DNA of 50,425 nt from an uncultured Saprospiraceae bacterium (GTDB lineage Bacteria > Bacteroidota > Bacteroidia > Chitinophagales > Saprospiraceae), in NCBI GenBank assembly GCA_937894165.1, contig CALCSX010000059.1:1-50425 (forward strand), read 5' to 3'. The notes below the pieces were generated by a model that was not told the DNA's origin, did no database searches, and saw nothing but the letters and a program-made list of their open reading frames with translations. Positions 16,380 to 24,841 of the stretch are shown here, one piece after another (positions within the stretch are counted from its first letter, which is position 1; every line of letters starts with the position of its first letter). The position numbers and the translations under genes are program-made.

Positions 16380-16519
16380 TGGGTATTTTGAAAATTCCGC
16401 CATTCCGAGTATCCTAAAAGTTATTGCAGTTCACGGGCCAACCAATATTCAATGCCATCTTGCTCATAAGCATATTCCTCAAAACGCTTGTTTAATTTTA
16501 TTATGGTTTCTTTTTCCAT
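16380..16519 (-). pseudogene. dinD: 5' fragment of dinD with a nonsense codon
   Basis: The minus strand from the ATG at 16519 reads MEKETIIKLNKRFEEYAYEQ, then DGIEYWLARELQ, then a TAA at 16421-16423, then LLGYSEWRNFQNT. This is the N-terminus of DinD, and the stop replaces the Glu codon seen in the other dinD fragment (LQELLGYYEW). The fragment ends at the palindrome 16352-16374. It overlaps the other fragment in content (ELQ.LLGY.EW.NF), so the two are remnants of separate copies and not halves of one gene. Confidence 0.87.
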
Positions 16520-16587
16520 TTTAAATTATTTTCTGAAAGATGATGAATAATTTCTGATTTTTTGATTTAACTGTTGCATTCAGCTTA

Positions 16588-16809
16588 TTAAACATCTATC
16601 CAGTCAATCACCGTCCCGTTACATTCCGGAGCATTTGGGCAGCAGATATATTCAAAGCCATTTTCAGCTTGGTAGACTTTGTAGTATCCTACAATGATGA
16701 TTTCGCCGCAGTGGATACACTCTTTTTTGTCTAGCAAATCCGGAATGGGGTCAAAGGGGTAATTCTCGTGGAGGTACTTTTCTTTGTCTTCGATTTTGAG
16801 TTCGGGCAT
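16588..16809 (-). CDS. Hypothetical protein with a zinc-ribbon-like CxxC pair
   Basis: This 73-aa protein is not a family I can name. It has an acidic N-terminal region (LKIEDKEKYLHENYPFDP), then CIHC (31-34) and a later CCPNAPEC. That spacing is typical of a small zinc ribbon. No DNA-binding helix is evident. It is a single gene with AT-rich surroundings between the dinD fragment and the DUF4236-like gene, on the same strand as both. A structural or nucleic-acid-binding zinc protein is a guess from the cysteines alone. Confidence 0.65.
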   Translation of the reverse strand: MPELKIEDKEKYLHENYPFDPIPDLLDKKECIHCGEIIIVGYYKVYQAENGFEYICCPNAPECNGTVIDWIDV

Positions 16810-16867
16810 GGTGTGGGTTTTTTATTTGATTCGTATTAATTTATCTTATTTCTAGAACAATTTAAAT

Positions 16868-17248
16868 TTACCTTAATAATAGTTTGTCAATCCTGGACCG
16901 AATTGCACCGGTTGTTCTACCAAAAATTACACTTAGCTCTTTGACAGTTTTTCCTTGTCGAAATAGCGAAACTAAATTAGCATCGGATTCAGCTGTCCAG
17001 GGTTCGTAAGCTTGACTGTGTATCTTTTTTATATTCTGAATTTTAGGATCATTAATTTTGTCCGGAAATTGAGTCTTAGATTGCTCAGTAACATAATAAC
17101 TGAGGGGACCGACTTTTACTTTTCCAAAAGACTTAGCTTTTTTCCTATTTGTCAAAGGAATGGAGATTCCTGACCCTCGACTCCAAAAACTTAGTCGAAT
17201 TCCGCTGCTACCGAATGTAAATGGTCCAATTCGAAATCTAAAACTCAT
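16868..17248 (-). CDS. DUF4236-like N-terminus with a Myb/HTH-like C-terminus
   Basis: This 126-aa protein joins two parts. The first 60 residues (MSFRFRIGPFTFGSSGIRLS, then KVKVGPLSYY) resemble the small Phe/Arg/Gly-rich DUF4236 family. Residues about 82-124 (EPWTAESDANLVSLFRQGKT, then ELSVIFGRTTGAIRSRIDKL) look like a SANT/Myb-like helix-turn-helix, with GRT.GAIRSRI as recognition helix. DUF4236 proteins commonly carry varied C-terminal extensions. Neither half has a known job. The HTH hints at DNA binding. It is transcribed alone toward the zinc-ribbon gene, 58 bases away. Confidence 0.65.
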   Translation of the reverse strand: MSFRFRIGPFTFGSSGIRLSFWSRGSGISIPLTNRKKAKSFGKVKVGPLSYYVTEQSKTQFPDKINDPKIQNIKKIHSQAYEPWTAESDANLVSLFRQGKTVKELSVIFGRTTGAIRSRIDKLLLR

Positions 17249-17330
17249 AATTTTAAATTTTAGCTAAATGTCATGAAATATAATATCTAAAATAAGTATT
17301 TTTCAATGATTTTAATTGGTTATTATTGAG

Positions 17331-17645
17331 GTTTTTTCGCTGCGCGAAAAACTTGTTTTTTTTACCACAGAGTGCACAAAGAAGGCACAGAGGGCACAGA
17401 GGGCACAGAGGAGCGGCATTGTTTAGTTTCACTCAAGGTGTTTTTCCCCTAGCTGTCTGAATCGCGGATTACAGACGGATTTAGCGGATGGCGCGGATTG
17501 GGTTTATCATTTTTCAAGAGAATATATCTGTCAGAAAATTTTATATAGAAGCAGATTTGTATGCATTTTTAACTTGGATTATGAATAGAATCTGTGAAAT
17601 CCTTCCATCCGTTTAATCCGTGGATCAGACGATTGGCAGAGGGAT
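17331..17645. repeat. Composite intergenic repeat, unit A
   Basis: This unit starts with a gttttttcgc / gcgaaaaac hairpin, runs through a tract of accacagag / cacagaggg repeats, and ends with two arms that are imperfect inverted repeats of each other: 17455-17499 (gtctgaatcgcggatt) and 17589-17630 (rich in aatccgtg). Unit B at 17810-18104 repeats the same order. The unit has no open frame of interest. Confidence 0.85.
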
Positions 17646-17658
17646 AGTATTTTAAGGA

Positions 17659-17746
17659 GTTGAAGGTATATTTGAATCATTAAGGCATGAAGGTAATTAA
17701 GGCAGTTCATTAAGAGAATGTATTTTTTTTCGCTGCGCGAAAAAAA
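17659..17746. repeat. Dispersed repeat, second copy of 16171-16276
   Basis: It holds gttgaagg, the run attaaggcatgaagg, and ttttttttcgctgcgcgaaaaaa, closely parallel to 16171-16276. The end forms a ttttttcgc / gcgaaaaaa hairpin with a three-base loop, which could end transcription in either direction. It separates units A and B. Confidence 0.75.
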
Positions 17747-17809
17747 TGTTTTATTTAATTTGAAGGTTCTTAAAAATCAGTGTCAAAGAGCGACGTTTTG
17801 TTTTCGCGA

Positions 17810-18104
17810 CGCTCAAATAGGCTTTTTTTACCACAAAGACACAAAGTTTTTACACAAAGGTCACAAAGGAGCGGCATTGTTTCGTTTCACCCATGGTGCT
17901 TCCCCTCGCTGTCTGAATCGCGGATTACAAGCGGATTTAGCGGATGGCGCGGATTGGGTTTATGATTTTTCAATTGAAAGTCTTCTGCCAAAAAGTTTTA
18001 ATTAAAGAATAGATATATTTTTATGTAATAATCTGATTATAAATATGAATCCGTGAAATCTTTCCATCCGTTTAATCCGTGATTCAGACGGGTGGCAGAG
18101 GGAA
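17810..18104. repeat. Composite intergenic repeat, unit B
   Basis: This unit is a direct repeat of unit A (17331-17645) with the same blocks: an accacaaagacacaaag tract, gagcggcattgttt, the arm 17911-17955 (gtctgaatcgcggatt) and its imperfect inverse at 18048-18089 (aatccgtgattcagac). Identity is high at the ends and lower in the middle. A 95-codon plus-strand frame crosses it, but its sequence is just the repeat. Confidence 0.85.
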
Positions 18105-18137
18105 ATAGCTTATGGTACTATAAATTTTTTTGATGTC

Positions 18138-19552
18138 CTATTTTATCACCACCCTCTTATTAATCGAGCCATTCTCATTCTCTAAAACAAGTACATAAAC
18201 ACCCGGGCTGTGTCCGCGTAAATTCACATCGAATGACGGAGAATTGACTGTGTTTTCATAAATGACTTGACCCATTAGATTGGTGATTTTACACCGGTAG
18301 TCAGTGAATATTTGATCATCAAGAGAAACGGTGAATAAGCCGTTAGAGGGATTGGGAGACACTAAAAAATCAGAAGATGTACTTAATTCTGTTACACTTA
18401 CTTCCAGCAATCCGGTCAACATTGAAAATCCAAACTCGATATTTCTGAATTATCACCTAGTTGTCCAACATAATTAGAACCTGTAGCACAAATAGATCGT
18501 GCATCTGATCTAAGAGCAAGACTATGAGGTCCGAAAACAGAACCGCTCGCTCCTACAGCCGCGGCTACTTTAATCCAGTTATTATCAGTTCCAATCTGAA
18601 CAGGACTCGTTTGTTGACTTGTATTTCCTGTGCCCAATTGACCGGTTCCATTAAATCCCCAAGCAAATAATTCGTTGTCGTTATTGATGGCGAAGCCAAA
18701 GGAAGATCCTGCATTTATTTGGGTCCAATCTTGTGAAAGTCCTATTTGTACAGGAGCCAATTTGTGTATAGTACTTTCGATTCCAAGTTGACCATTTCCA
18801 TTAAAACCCCATGACCAGATAGTGCCATCCGTTTTCTTTCCGTAGGAGAATTCAAATCCGGCAGAAACATATTCCCAATCGCTATCACTTCCAATTTGAA
18901 TAGGTGTAGAAGTTGAAAGTGTCGTGCCATCCCCCACTTGACCTATTCCGTTAAATCCAAAACCCCATAAGGTGCCATCTAATTTAATAGCCAATGTATG
19001 CCCTCCCCCACAAGATGCCGCTTTCCAATCAGCATCTGAACCTGCTTGAATCGGTACCGTTTGATTGGTCGTATTACCCAATCCTAATTGACCACTTGAA
19101 TTAAATCCCCAACCCCACATAGTGTTGTCATTTTTTATAGCAATAGAAAAGCCTAGTCCAACATAAATTTCTTTCCAGTCATTATCCGACCCTATCTGAG
19201 TGGGTTCATTCCTTTGAATTAAATCACCTAATCCCAATTGACCAACACTGTTAAACCCCCAAGTCCATAAAGTGCCATCTTCCTTCAAAGCTAAGGAATG
19301 AACTGGTCCGGCAAGTATTTTAGTCCAATCAAAATCCTCCCCTATTTGAACAGGTTCTGATTGGCTGTCAGTATTCCCAAGCCCTAATTGACCATTGGCA
19401 TTATTTCCCCATGACCAAATGGTTCCGTCAGACTTTAATGCTATAGAAAATTCAGTGCCGGCAGAGACATCTGTCCATGTTTCCTGAGCATTAATATTAA
19501 TCACAAAGAATATAAGTAAGAAAAACTGAATTGATGTGTAAAATGTCTTCAT
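18138..19552 (-). pseudogene. Secreted RCC1-repeat protein with C-terminal sorting domain, frameshifted
   Basis: Two overlapping frames make one gene. The first (18416-19552, 378 aa) has a signal peptide (FFLLIFFVININAQ) and about seven RCC1/BNR-type repeats, each around WSWGNN.NGQLG.G. The second (18138-18422, 94 aa) has the type IX secretion C-terminal domain (FLVSPNPSNG, then GVYVLVLENE..KRVVIK). The first frame ends FQC and the second would continue LTGLLEV if one T were added near 18421. So the protein most likely read FQCLTGLLEVSVTE. A single-base deletion or a sequencing error separates the two; a programmed shift has no support. RCC1 repeats form a beta-propeller, here probably cell-surface. 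Confidence 0.8.
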
Positions 19553-19811
19553 AGTAAGGAAGTTTTTTTGGAAATTCTAACTTTAAAAATTGAATTAAAA
19601 GTTAAAAATAATAAAAGAAATGATATATAAAAAAAGATTGTTAGTAGAATAAGAGAAACTTATATTACATGTTTAAACGACATGTATACAGATGGTATTA
19701 AAAATCCAAAAAAAATCTGAAAGTGTAAATCATGGAGAAATTCTAGTTAAAATATAGTGTTTATGTGCAATATACATTCAGTTTTTCGTTTTACATCGTA
19801 AACGAAACAAT

Positions 19812-20456
19812 ATGAAAACCAAAATTATTTATCTTTCTTGCCTAATATTAGTTGGATTAGTATTCTCATGTCAGAAAGATTCAGTAAATCCCGTCGAAAC
19901 TTATCCCAATTTCACTCAACTAAAAGTTGGAAATTATTGGATTTACGAAGTGTTTAGAGTTGACACTTTTGGTGTTGCGACATCCCAGGGAACATTTGAT
20001 AGCTGTTTTATCGAAAAAGATACCTTAATCAACGATAAAATATATTATAAATATAACAAACCACGAGCGTATCCTTCTGCATATGAAGATAGGTTTATTA
20101 GAGATTCCTTGCATTATTTGGTAAATCATCTCGGAGATATTCTTTTTTCTTCACAGAATTTCACGGATACCTTTTATACCTACACTTATTTTGCAAATCA
20201 AAATGACACTATCTCAGAAGTGTTTTCTAAGATGGCAGACAGAGACCTTAATGTTATTACTCCTGCCGGAGAATTTGTGACACACAGCATGAAAGAAACC
20301 TCTAAAATGTATCCAAAATGGTCTAGCCAAGGAAAAATTAGAGAGATTGATACTCGTTATTCGGAAAATGTTGGAATTGTCACAGAAACTCTACCCTTTT
20401 TCCAAGGATTACCTTTTTATACCCAAAAACAGCTAGTTAGGTATAATATTAATTAA
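19812..20456 (+). CDS. Putative lipoprotein of unknown function
   Basis: This 214-aa protein has a lipoprotein signal (MKTKIIYLSCLILVGLVFSC) with the acylated cysteine at 20. The mature part is beta-rich, with NYWIYEVFRVDTFG near its start (about 42-55), and looks like many Bacteroidota lipoproteins with no assigned fold. No enzyme motif is seen. It is a single gene with a divergent neighbour (the RCC1 gene) 259 bases upstream. Just before the start an imperfect hairpin (cgttttac / gtaaacg, 19786-19805) could affect translation. Downstream lies a 515-base structured intergenic region. Confidence 0.75.
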   Translation: MKTKIIYLSCLILVGLVFSCQKDSVNPVETYPNFTQLKVGNYWIYEVFRVDTFGVATSQGTFDSCFIEKDTLINDKIYYKYNKPRAYPSAYEDRFIRDSLHYLVNHLGDILFSSQNFTDTFYTYTYFANQNDTISEVFSKMADRDLNVITPAGEFVTHSMKETSKMYPKWSSQGKIREIDTRYSENVGIVTETLPFFQGLPFYTQKQLVRYNIN

Positions 20457-20459
20457 ATA

Positions 20460-20556
20460 CTTTGGATAATTTTAGCACATGCACATGTAGGCAAGAGTCG
20501 CGAGGGTTCCCTACAGGTGCATTGATTTAATAAATTTTTTAAAGGGTTATCCAAAG
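20460..20556. repeat. Nested inverted repeats after the lipoprotein gene
   Basis: The outer arms ctttggataa (20460-20469) and ttatccaaag (20547-20556) are exact inverses. Inside them GCACATGTAGG (20481-20491) pairs with CCTACAGGTGC (20510-20520) with one mismatch, around an 18-base loop. It may serve as a terminator for the lipoprotein gene or be the remains of a mobile hairpin. Confidence 0.65.
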
Positions 20557-20570
20557 GTTATAATTTATCC

Positions 20571-20713
20571 CAACATATATAGCGCGTTCAGAATCGCATC
20601 AGGGATAGGAATGATGTCGACGAAGGAGACAGTGCGATAGCACCGTAGCGCAGCGAAGTCATGCATAGCCCGGTGACGTGTCCGTAGAGAAACGGAGGAT
20701 ACGGCAGATGCCC
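20571..20713. other. GC-rich structured intergenic element, possible RNA
   Basis: This stretch is clearly richer in G and C than its AT-rich surroundings. It contains a GTGC-gata-GCAC hairpin (around 20625-20636) and a longer stem, gtgtccgt with acggaggatac (around 20678-20703), and has the phrases agggataggaatg and gcatagcccgg, which I associate from memory with dispersed intergenic elements of Bacteroidota. No open frame spans it. It may be a repeat or a structured RNA; orientation is unclear. Confidence 0.45.
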
Positions 20714-20730
20714 AAAAAAATCCTATTAGT

Positions 20731-20940
20731 CTCTGCAAGAAAAGTCCAATTACTGCGTTACTTGAACTTGTCTTCGATCATAATTTTGTTATGACTAATA
20801 ATTAAATATTAATAAAGACTCTACACGCCCTCTAAGCCCGTAAAGAGGAGGCGCTGGCATTAAATTTAAAATAAAAATTTAAGTCAATTAATAATTATTA
20901 ATTACTAAAAAGCCTTGTCCTTGAACTTTTCTTATCAGAG
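20731..20940. repeat. Hairpin element with inverted ends, copy 1
   Basis: The element begins ctctgcaagaaaag and ends cttttcttatcagag, imperfect inverted repeats of each other. Next to these ends it carries aattactgcgttact on the left and agccttgtccttgaac on the right. A second copy at 30631-30750 shares both ends in the same order. The 130 or so inner bases differ between copies, so only the ends are conserved. No transposase is encoded. Confidence 0.75.
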
Positions 20941-20971
20941 ACGATTTTTTAAGGAAGTTTTCTTCCGAGCA

Positions 20972-22411
20972 CTAATTAATTAAAGGTATTCCAAAATAGA
21001 ATTCCAGTATTTTTAGTCTAAAAATATAATCGTATTTGGTTCGTAAAAGATCGGACTGAGCGTTGATATATAAAGTCTGTATAGTACTGTATTCAAATGT
21101 ATTAATAGTGCCTACTTCAATTCTTTCTTTAGCATATTCGACGGATAATTCCCGCGCTTCCACTGCCACCTGAGCTGCTTCAAATGCATTCTTAGCTCCG
21201 AGGGCATCGTAGTAAGCGGTATATACATTTCGCTGCAAATTGATATCCTCCTGCTCGTAGGTAAGTTTGGCACGCTCCAATGCTACTTTCGATCGGTCAA
21301 TGCTATTTCGTGTCTGGTAGCCCGTAAAAATGGGCACTTGGAGGGAAAGTCCGAAATTGTGGCCAAGATTATTCCCAAATTGGTTGAAAAATGGGTCCGG
21401 AGAGCCTAAAATAGGAACAGTATTGGCTGTCACCACCGGTTGATTTGAACCTTGTACGACTCCGATAGTGCGAAATGGATTTTCAGGATCTACATTAAAT
21501 CCTGCAATCTGATCAAGATAAGCTATCCTCGTATTCACATTGTAAAAAGCTGCTAAGCGTGGCAAGAGAGCACCTTCCGCAATTTTTATGTCCATGGCGG
21601 CAACATCGATATTTTGACATGCCAGTAACAATTCCGTGCGGTTGGTTCTCGACTGACTGAATATCTCTGCGGGTCCCTGATCCAGTACATCGCTCATTTC
21701 AATTTCCGATAAATCATCCGATATATCAAAATCTTCGTATTGATCCAATTGCAATAATTGTACAAGACTCAGTCTCGAAAGTACGAGGGCATTCTCAGCC
21801 TCGATAACACCCTGCCTGTCAGCGGCAATCGTAGCATCCAAATCGATGAGTTCCCCCCGCGCAATCATACCACCTTCGACCAATTCAAGTGTCCTCTCCC
21901 GCTGGGTGATATTGTTATTGAGCTGTTCTGTTCTGACCTTCAGGTTTTCCTTATTGAAGAGAATCTGTAAGTAGGCATTGGCAACATTGAGGGCGATGTC
22001 TTCCTGAATTTGTTTGATTTGATATTGATTGGCGATGATAGCCAGATTAGATCGTCTCAGAATATTCTGGTTCTGCAAGCCGTTGAAAAGATTGACACCG
22101 AGGTTGAAGCCGAAAGCCGAGAATTGGGTTGTTTGATTTTCGAGAATACCGGTCGTGATATTCTGGTTGAGTCCGATGGCCCATGAGTGGGAGGCATTAG
22201 CGTTGGCTGTGGGGAGGAAATTGCCCCGCGCTCCTCTATTGTCAATTTTCACCAAATCAGTTTCCAGATCAGCCAATCTTACATTGACATTGTTCTCAAC
22301 GGCATAGTTGATACACTCTTGTAGTGTCCAGATATTGTCGGAACTCTGGGCGAAAGATAATGACGCCACAAAGTTTATTAAGATAAAAAGGATATATTTC
22401 ATTATATTCAA
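20972..22411 (-). CDS. tolC: TolC-family outer-membrane efflux protein
   Basis: This 479-aa protein has a signal peptide (MKYILFILINFVASLSFAQ) and the TolC/OEP layout: WTLQECINYAVENNVNVRLA at the start, alternating coiled helices and strands, and a repeated second half (about 330-470) beginning GLSLQVPIFTGYQTRNSI. TolC proteins form the outer-membrane tunnel of type I secretion and efflux pumps. It is the last gene of an operon with a periplasmic adaptor (24 bases upstream), two MacB-type permeases and an ATPase, which strongly suggests a complete MacAB-TolC-like exporter. The start could also be the ATG three codons downstream (22402). Confidence 0.93.
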   Translation of the reverse strand: MNIMKYILFILINFVASLSFAQSSDNIWTLQECINYAVENNVNVRLADLETDLVKIDNRGARGNFLPTANANASHSWAIGLNQNITTGILENQTTQFSAFGFNLGVNLFNGLQNQNILRRSNLAIIANQYQIKQIQEDIALNVANAYLQILFNKENLKVRTEQLNNNITQRERTLELVEGGMIARGELIDLDATIAADRQGVIEAENALVLSRLSLVQLLQLDQYEDFDISDDLSEIEMSDVLDQGPAEIFSQSRTNRTELLLACQNIDVAAMDIKIAEGALLPRLAAFYNVNTRIAYLDQIAGFNVDPENPFRTIGVVQGSNQPVVTANTVPILGSPDPFFNQFGNNLGHNFGLSLQVPIFTGYQTRNSIDRSKVALERAKLTYEQEDINLQRNVYTAYYDALGAKNAFEAAQVAVEARELSVEYAKERIEVGTINTFEYSTIQTLYINAQSDLLRTKYDYIFRLKILEFYFGIPLIN

Positions 22412-22435
22412 ATTTTTTGAATGATGAATAAGGAC

Positions 22436-23542
22436 TTATTTTTTAGGTTCAGTCACTTTATTCCACACTTTTATTTTATCATTTTCATTAAGGCCTTCGA
22501 CGACATGTACGATAATGCCATCGCTGATGCCGAGCTTTAGATTTCGACGTTCAAAAGTCTGAGGAGCGGTCATGATTTCAACATAGGGTGTCTGATCATC
22601 TTTGTCGAATTGAATAAGTGATTCTTTCACCGTCAATACACTGTCTTCCTTTGCCAAAATAATGGAAGCATTGGCACTAAGCCCTGCACGGATAAATGCG
22701 TTTTCGACTTTGTCCAAATTTCCTCTGATTTCAAATTGTACGGCACCGCTCTCGTCCACCCCTTGAGGTGAAATAAAATCCAGTACAGCATTGAATTTCA
22801 GATCAGGAAGAGCACCTACTGTAATTTCTATGGGCATATTTTCTTTTATTTTGCCTACTTCGGATTCGTCCACTTTGCCTTCGAAAATCATATTGGAAAC
22901 GTCGGCGAGGGTAGCGATGGTGGTTCCTTCGTTGAAATTGTTGGTTTCGATCACCTGGTTACCCACTTTAATCGGCACTGTCAGAACCATGCCATTGACA
23001 GTGGAGCGAATGAGGGTAAGGGCTGCTGATCCGGTACCTTTGGTAGAGCCGGTGCGAATGATGTCCAGATTTTGCAAGGCAGCTTCGTAGGATTGGACCG
23101 CTTGAAGATAGGACACTTCGACTGCATCGAAATCATTGGCTGAAATCACCCCTTTATCGAAAAGTGTTTTCTGTCGGTCGAAGACTTTCTTTTGGTTGTC
23201 CATAAGAATTTTGGCATTATCCACCTGATTTTCAGCGTTGGTCATATTGCCTACATTGGGAATGACACGAATTCTGGCTATTTTATCACCGGATTTCACG
23301 ATTTCCCCGGCTTGAACATAGACTTCTTCTACCAGACCACTGATATTGGGTTTTATCGCCACTTCTTCGAGGGGAACAATCTTCCCTGTTGCCAAAGTAC
23401 GCTTGGTTATGCTTTGATATGTTGGCGATTCGACTTCATAGATATCTGGCGCAACTTTATTCTTGTTGTACAAATAGTAAAGTGCTGCCGTAAAGGTGAC
23501 GACGAGAAGTACTAGGATGATTACGGTGGTTCCTTTTTTCAT
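22436..23542 (-). CDS. macA: Periplasmic adaptor protein (HlyD/MacA-like)
   Basis: This 368-aa membrane fusion protein has one N-terminal membrane segment (TTVIILVLLVVTFTAALYYL), then the barrel/lipoyl region (about 45-85, GLVEEVYVQAGEIVKSGDKIARI), a coiled-coil hairpin (85-165), a second lipoyl half (RSTVNGMVLTVPIKVGNQV), and a beta-barrel domain with LADVSNMIFEGKVDESEVGKI. That is the usual MacA/RND adaptor order. It bridges the inner-membrane permeases to TolC. It lies between the second permease (33 bases upstream) and TolC (24 bases downstream). The substrate cannot be told from the sequence. Confidence 0.93.
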   Translation of the reverse strand: MKKGTTVIILVLLVVTFTAALYYLYNKNKVAPDIYEVESPTYQSITKRTLATGKIVPLEEVAIKPNISGLVEEVYVQAGEIVKSGDKIARIRVIPNVGNMTNAENQVDNAKILMDNQKKVFDRQKTLFDKGVISANDFDAVEVSYLQAVQSYEAALQNLDIIRTGSTKGTGSAALTLIRSTVNGMVLTVPIKVGNQVIETNNFNEGTTIATLADVSNMIFEGKVDESEVGKIKENMPIEITVGALPDLKFNAVLDFISPQGVDESGAVQFEIRGNLDKVENAFIRAGLSANASIILAKEDSVLTVKESLIQFDKDDQTPYVEIMTAPQTFERRNLKLGISDGIIVHVVEGLNENDKIKVWNKVTEPKK

Positions 23543-23575
23543 AGTTATAAATTGATTCTATTCTTTTTCAAATTT

Positions 23576-24841
23576 TTATTCTGTTCTAAGTGCATCGACC
23601 GGTTTTACATTTATAGCGGTCTGAGCCGGTATAAATCCTGCCAGTAAGCCAAAGAAAATGAGTATTACTAATGATATAGCGACGACAGACAAATCCACCG
23701 ATGGATTAGAGAAAAGCATACCTTCGGACGGGATACTATCTAAAAGCAAATTGACGAGGTACAAGATCCCGGTGCCGAAAACAATGCCTGCCATGCCCGC
23801 TATTGTCGTTAAAACAATGGATTCGGAGAGGATTTGTGCCCTAATATTCCAGGGTGTTGCGCCTAAAGCTCTTCTAATTCCTATCTCTCGGGTTCTTTCC
23901 TTGACGACTATCAACATGATATTGGAAATTCCAATAACACCTGATAGGAGTACCAATATTCCAACAAAGAAGGCGATAGCTGAGAGAATAAGAAACAAAC
24001 CATTCACTTTCTTGAATTCTGCGTACAGGTCAAAGTTACCTATGGCGCGATCGTCTTCGGGATGTACATTGTGCTTTTTCTTGAGAAATGTCGTAATTCT
24101 ATCTTTCAGATCAGTAATAGGAATATTATCTTGAGCTGTAAGTGCCATCCAACCCACCTTTTCTCCCATATTGAAAACTAGTTGAAAGGTGGAAAACGGG
24201 ATAAAAACTTGTTTTTGGGCTTCTTCCGGGTTACCACCAACAGAGGAATTGTTCTGATAAACTCCTATGACCATAAAGTTGACACCATTCACTTTGATGT
24301 AAGTGCCGAGGACAGATTCCGCGGTTTCGTACAATTCTTTGATAACTCCTGTACCGATGACCGCTACTTTAGTTTTGTTTTTGATATCACCATGGTTAAA
24401 AAACCTTCCTTCTACCAGGTCCATTGGCATCTGGGAGAAATACTCGGGATAATCACCATATATTGGAAAAGCTGCTGTGCGCAAGCCTCGAACAACATTG
24501 TTTGCTCCACTCATGCCACCAAGCTGATTACGGGGGGAAACATATTTCAGCTCCGGGAAATTATCTTTTAGTCCTTGAATATCGCTATTGACAAAGTTGA
24601 AAACCCTGCCTTGAGACAGTCCTTGATAGGGCTTAGATGTCGGGGTTGTCCACATGAACATGGAGTTGGCCGCGATGCCGCTAAATGATTTTTTCACCCC
24701 ATTTTCGAGGCCATTTCCGGCTGCAAGGAGGATAACGAGCAGAAAAATGCCCCAAAAGACACCAAATGCGGTCAATACAGTCCGAAATACATTCGAGCTG
24801 AGGGATTCTAAAATTTCGTTCCATCCGTCTCTACTAAACAT
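23576..24841 (-). CDS. MacB-type ABC transporter permease (second)
   Basis: This 421-aa inner-membrane protein has the MacB layout: an N-terminal membrane helix (VLTAFGVFWGIFLLVILLAA), a large periplasmic MacB core domain (about 45-280), and three C-terminal helices in the FtsX family, with the conserved signature IMLIVVKERTREIGIRRALGATPWNI. It overlaps the first permease gene by 8 bases. The two permeases are similar but not equal, so they probably pair as a heterodimer around the single ATPase. In MacB proper, the ATPase is fused; here it is a separate gene, as is common in Bacteroidota. Confidence 0.94.
   Translation of the reverse strand: MFSRDGWNEILESLSSNVFRTVLTAFGVFWGIFLLVILLAAGNGLENGVKKSFSGIAANSMFMWTTPTSKPYQGLSQGRVFNFVNSDIQGLKDNFPELKYVSPRNQLGGMSGANNVVRGLRTAAFPIYGDYPEYFSQMPMDLVEGRFFNHGDIKNKTKVAVIGTGVIKELYETAESVLGTYIKVNGVNFMVIGVYQNNSSVGGNPEEAQKQVFIPFSTFQLVFNMGEKVGWMALTAQDNIPITDLKDRITTFLKKKHNVHPEDDRAIGNFDLYAEFKKVNGLFLILSAIAFFVGILVLLSGVIGISNIMLIVVKERTREIGIRRALGATPWNIRAQILSESIVLTTIAGMAGIVFGTGILYLVNLLLDSIPSEGMLFSNPSVDLSVVAISLVILIFFGLLAGFIPAQTAINVKPVDALRTE

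Noticed and set aside
16303..16524. 73-aa plus-strand gene
   Set aside because: It is antisense to the dinD 5' fragment and its palindrome.
17355..17410. Possible CRISPR or tandem gene repeat in the accacagag / cacagaggg tract
   Set aside because: Short imperfect units without unique spacers; the whole block recurs in unit B as part of an intergenic repeat.
17718..18005. 95-aa plus-strand gene
   Set aside because: It lies entirely in the dispersed repeats 17659-17746 and 17810-18104 and has no protein-like composition.
18138..19552. Programmed ribosomal frameshift in the RCC1 gene
   Set aside because: There is no slippery heptamer or downstream structure that I can see, and simple base loss explains the change.
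20571..20713. tRNA or known riboswitch in the GC-rich intergenic segment
   Set aside because: No cloverleaf, no CCA-like end and no T-loop sequence are present, and no riboswitch core that I know fits the stems.
20731..20940. Integron attC site or IS with its own transposase
   Set aside because: The ends are inverted repeats, but there is no attC core site (RYYYAAC/GTTRRRY), no integrase and no open frame between the ends.
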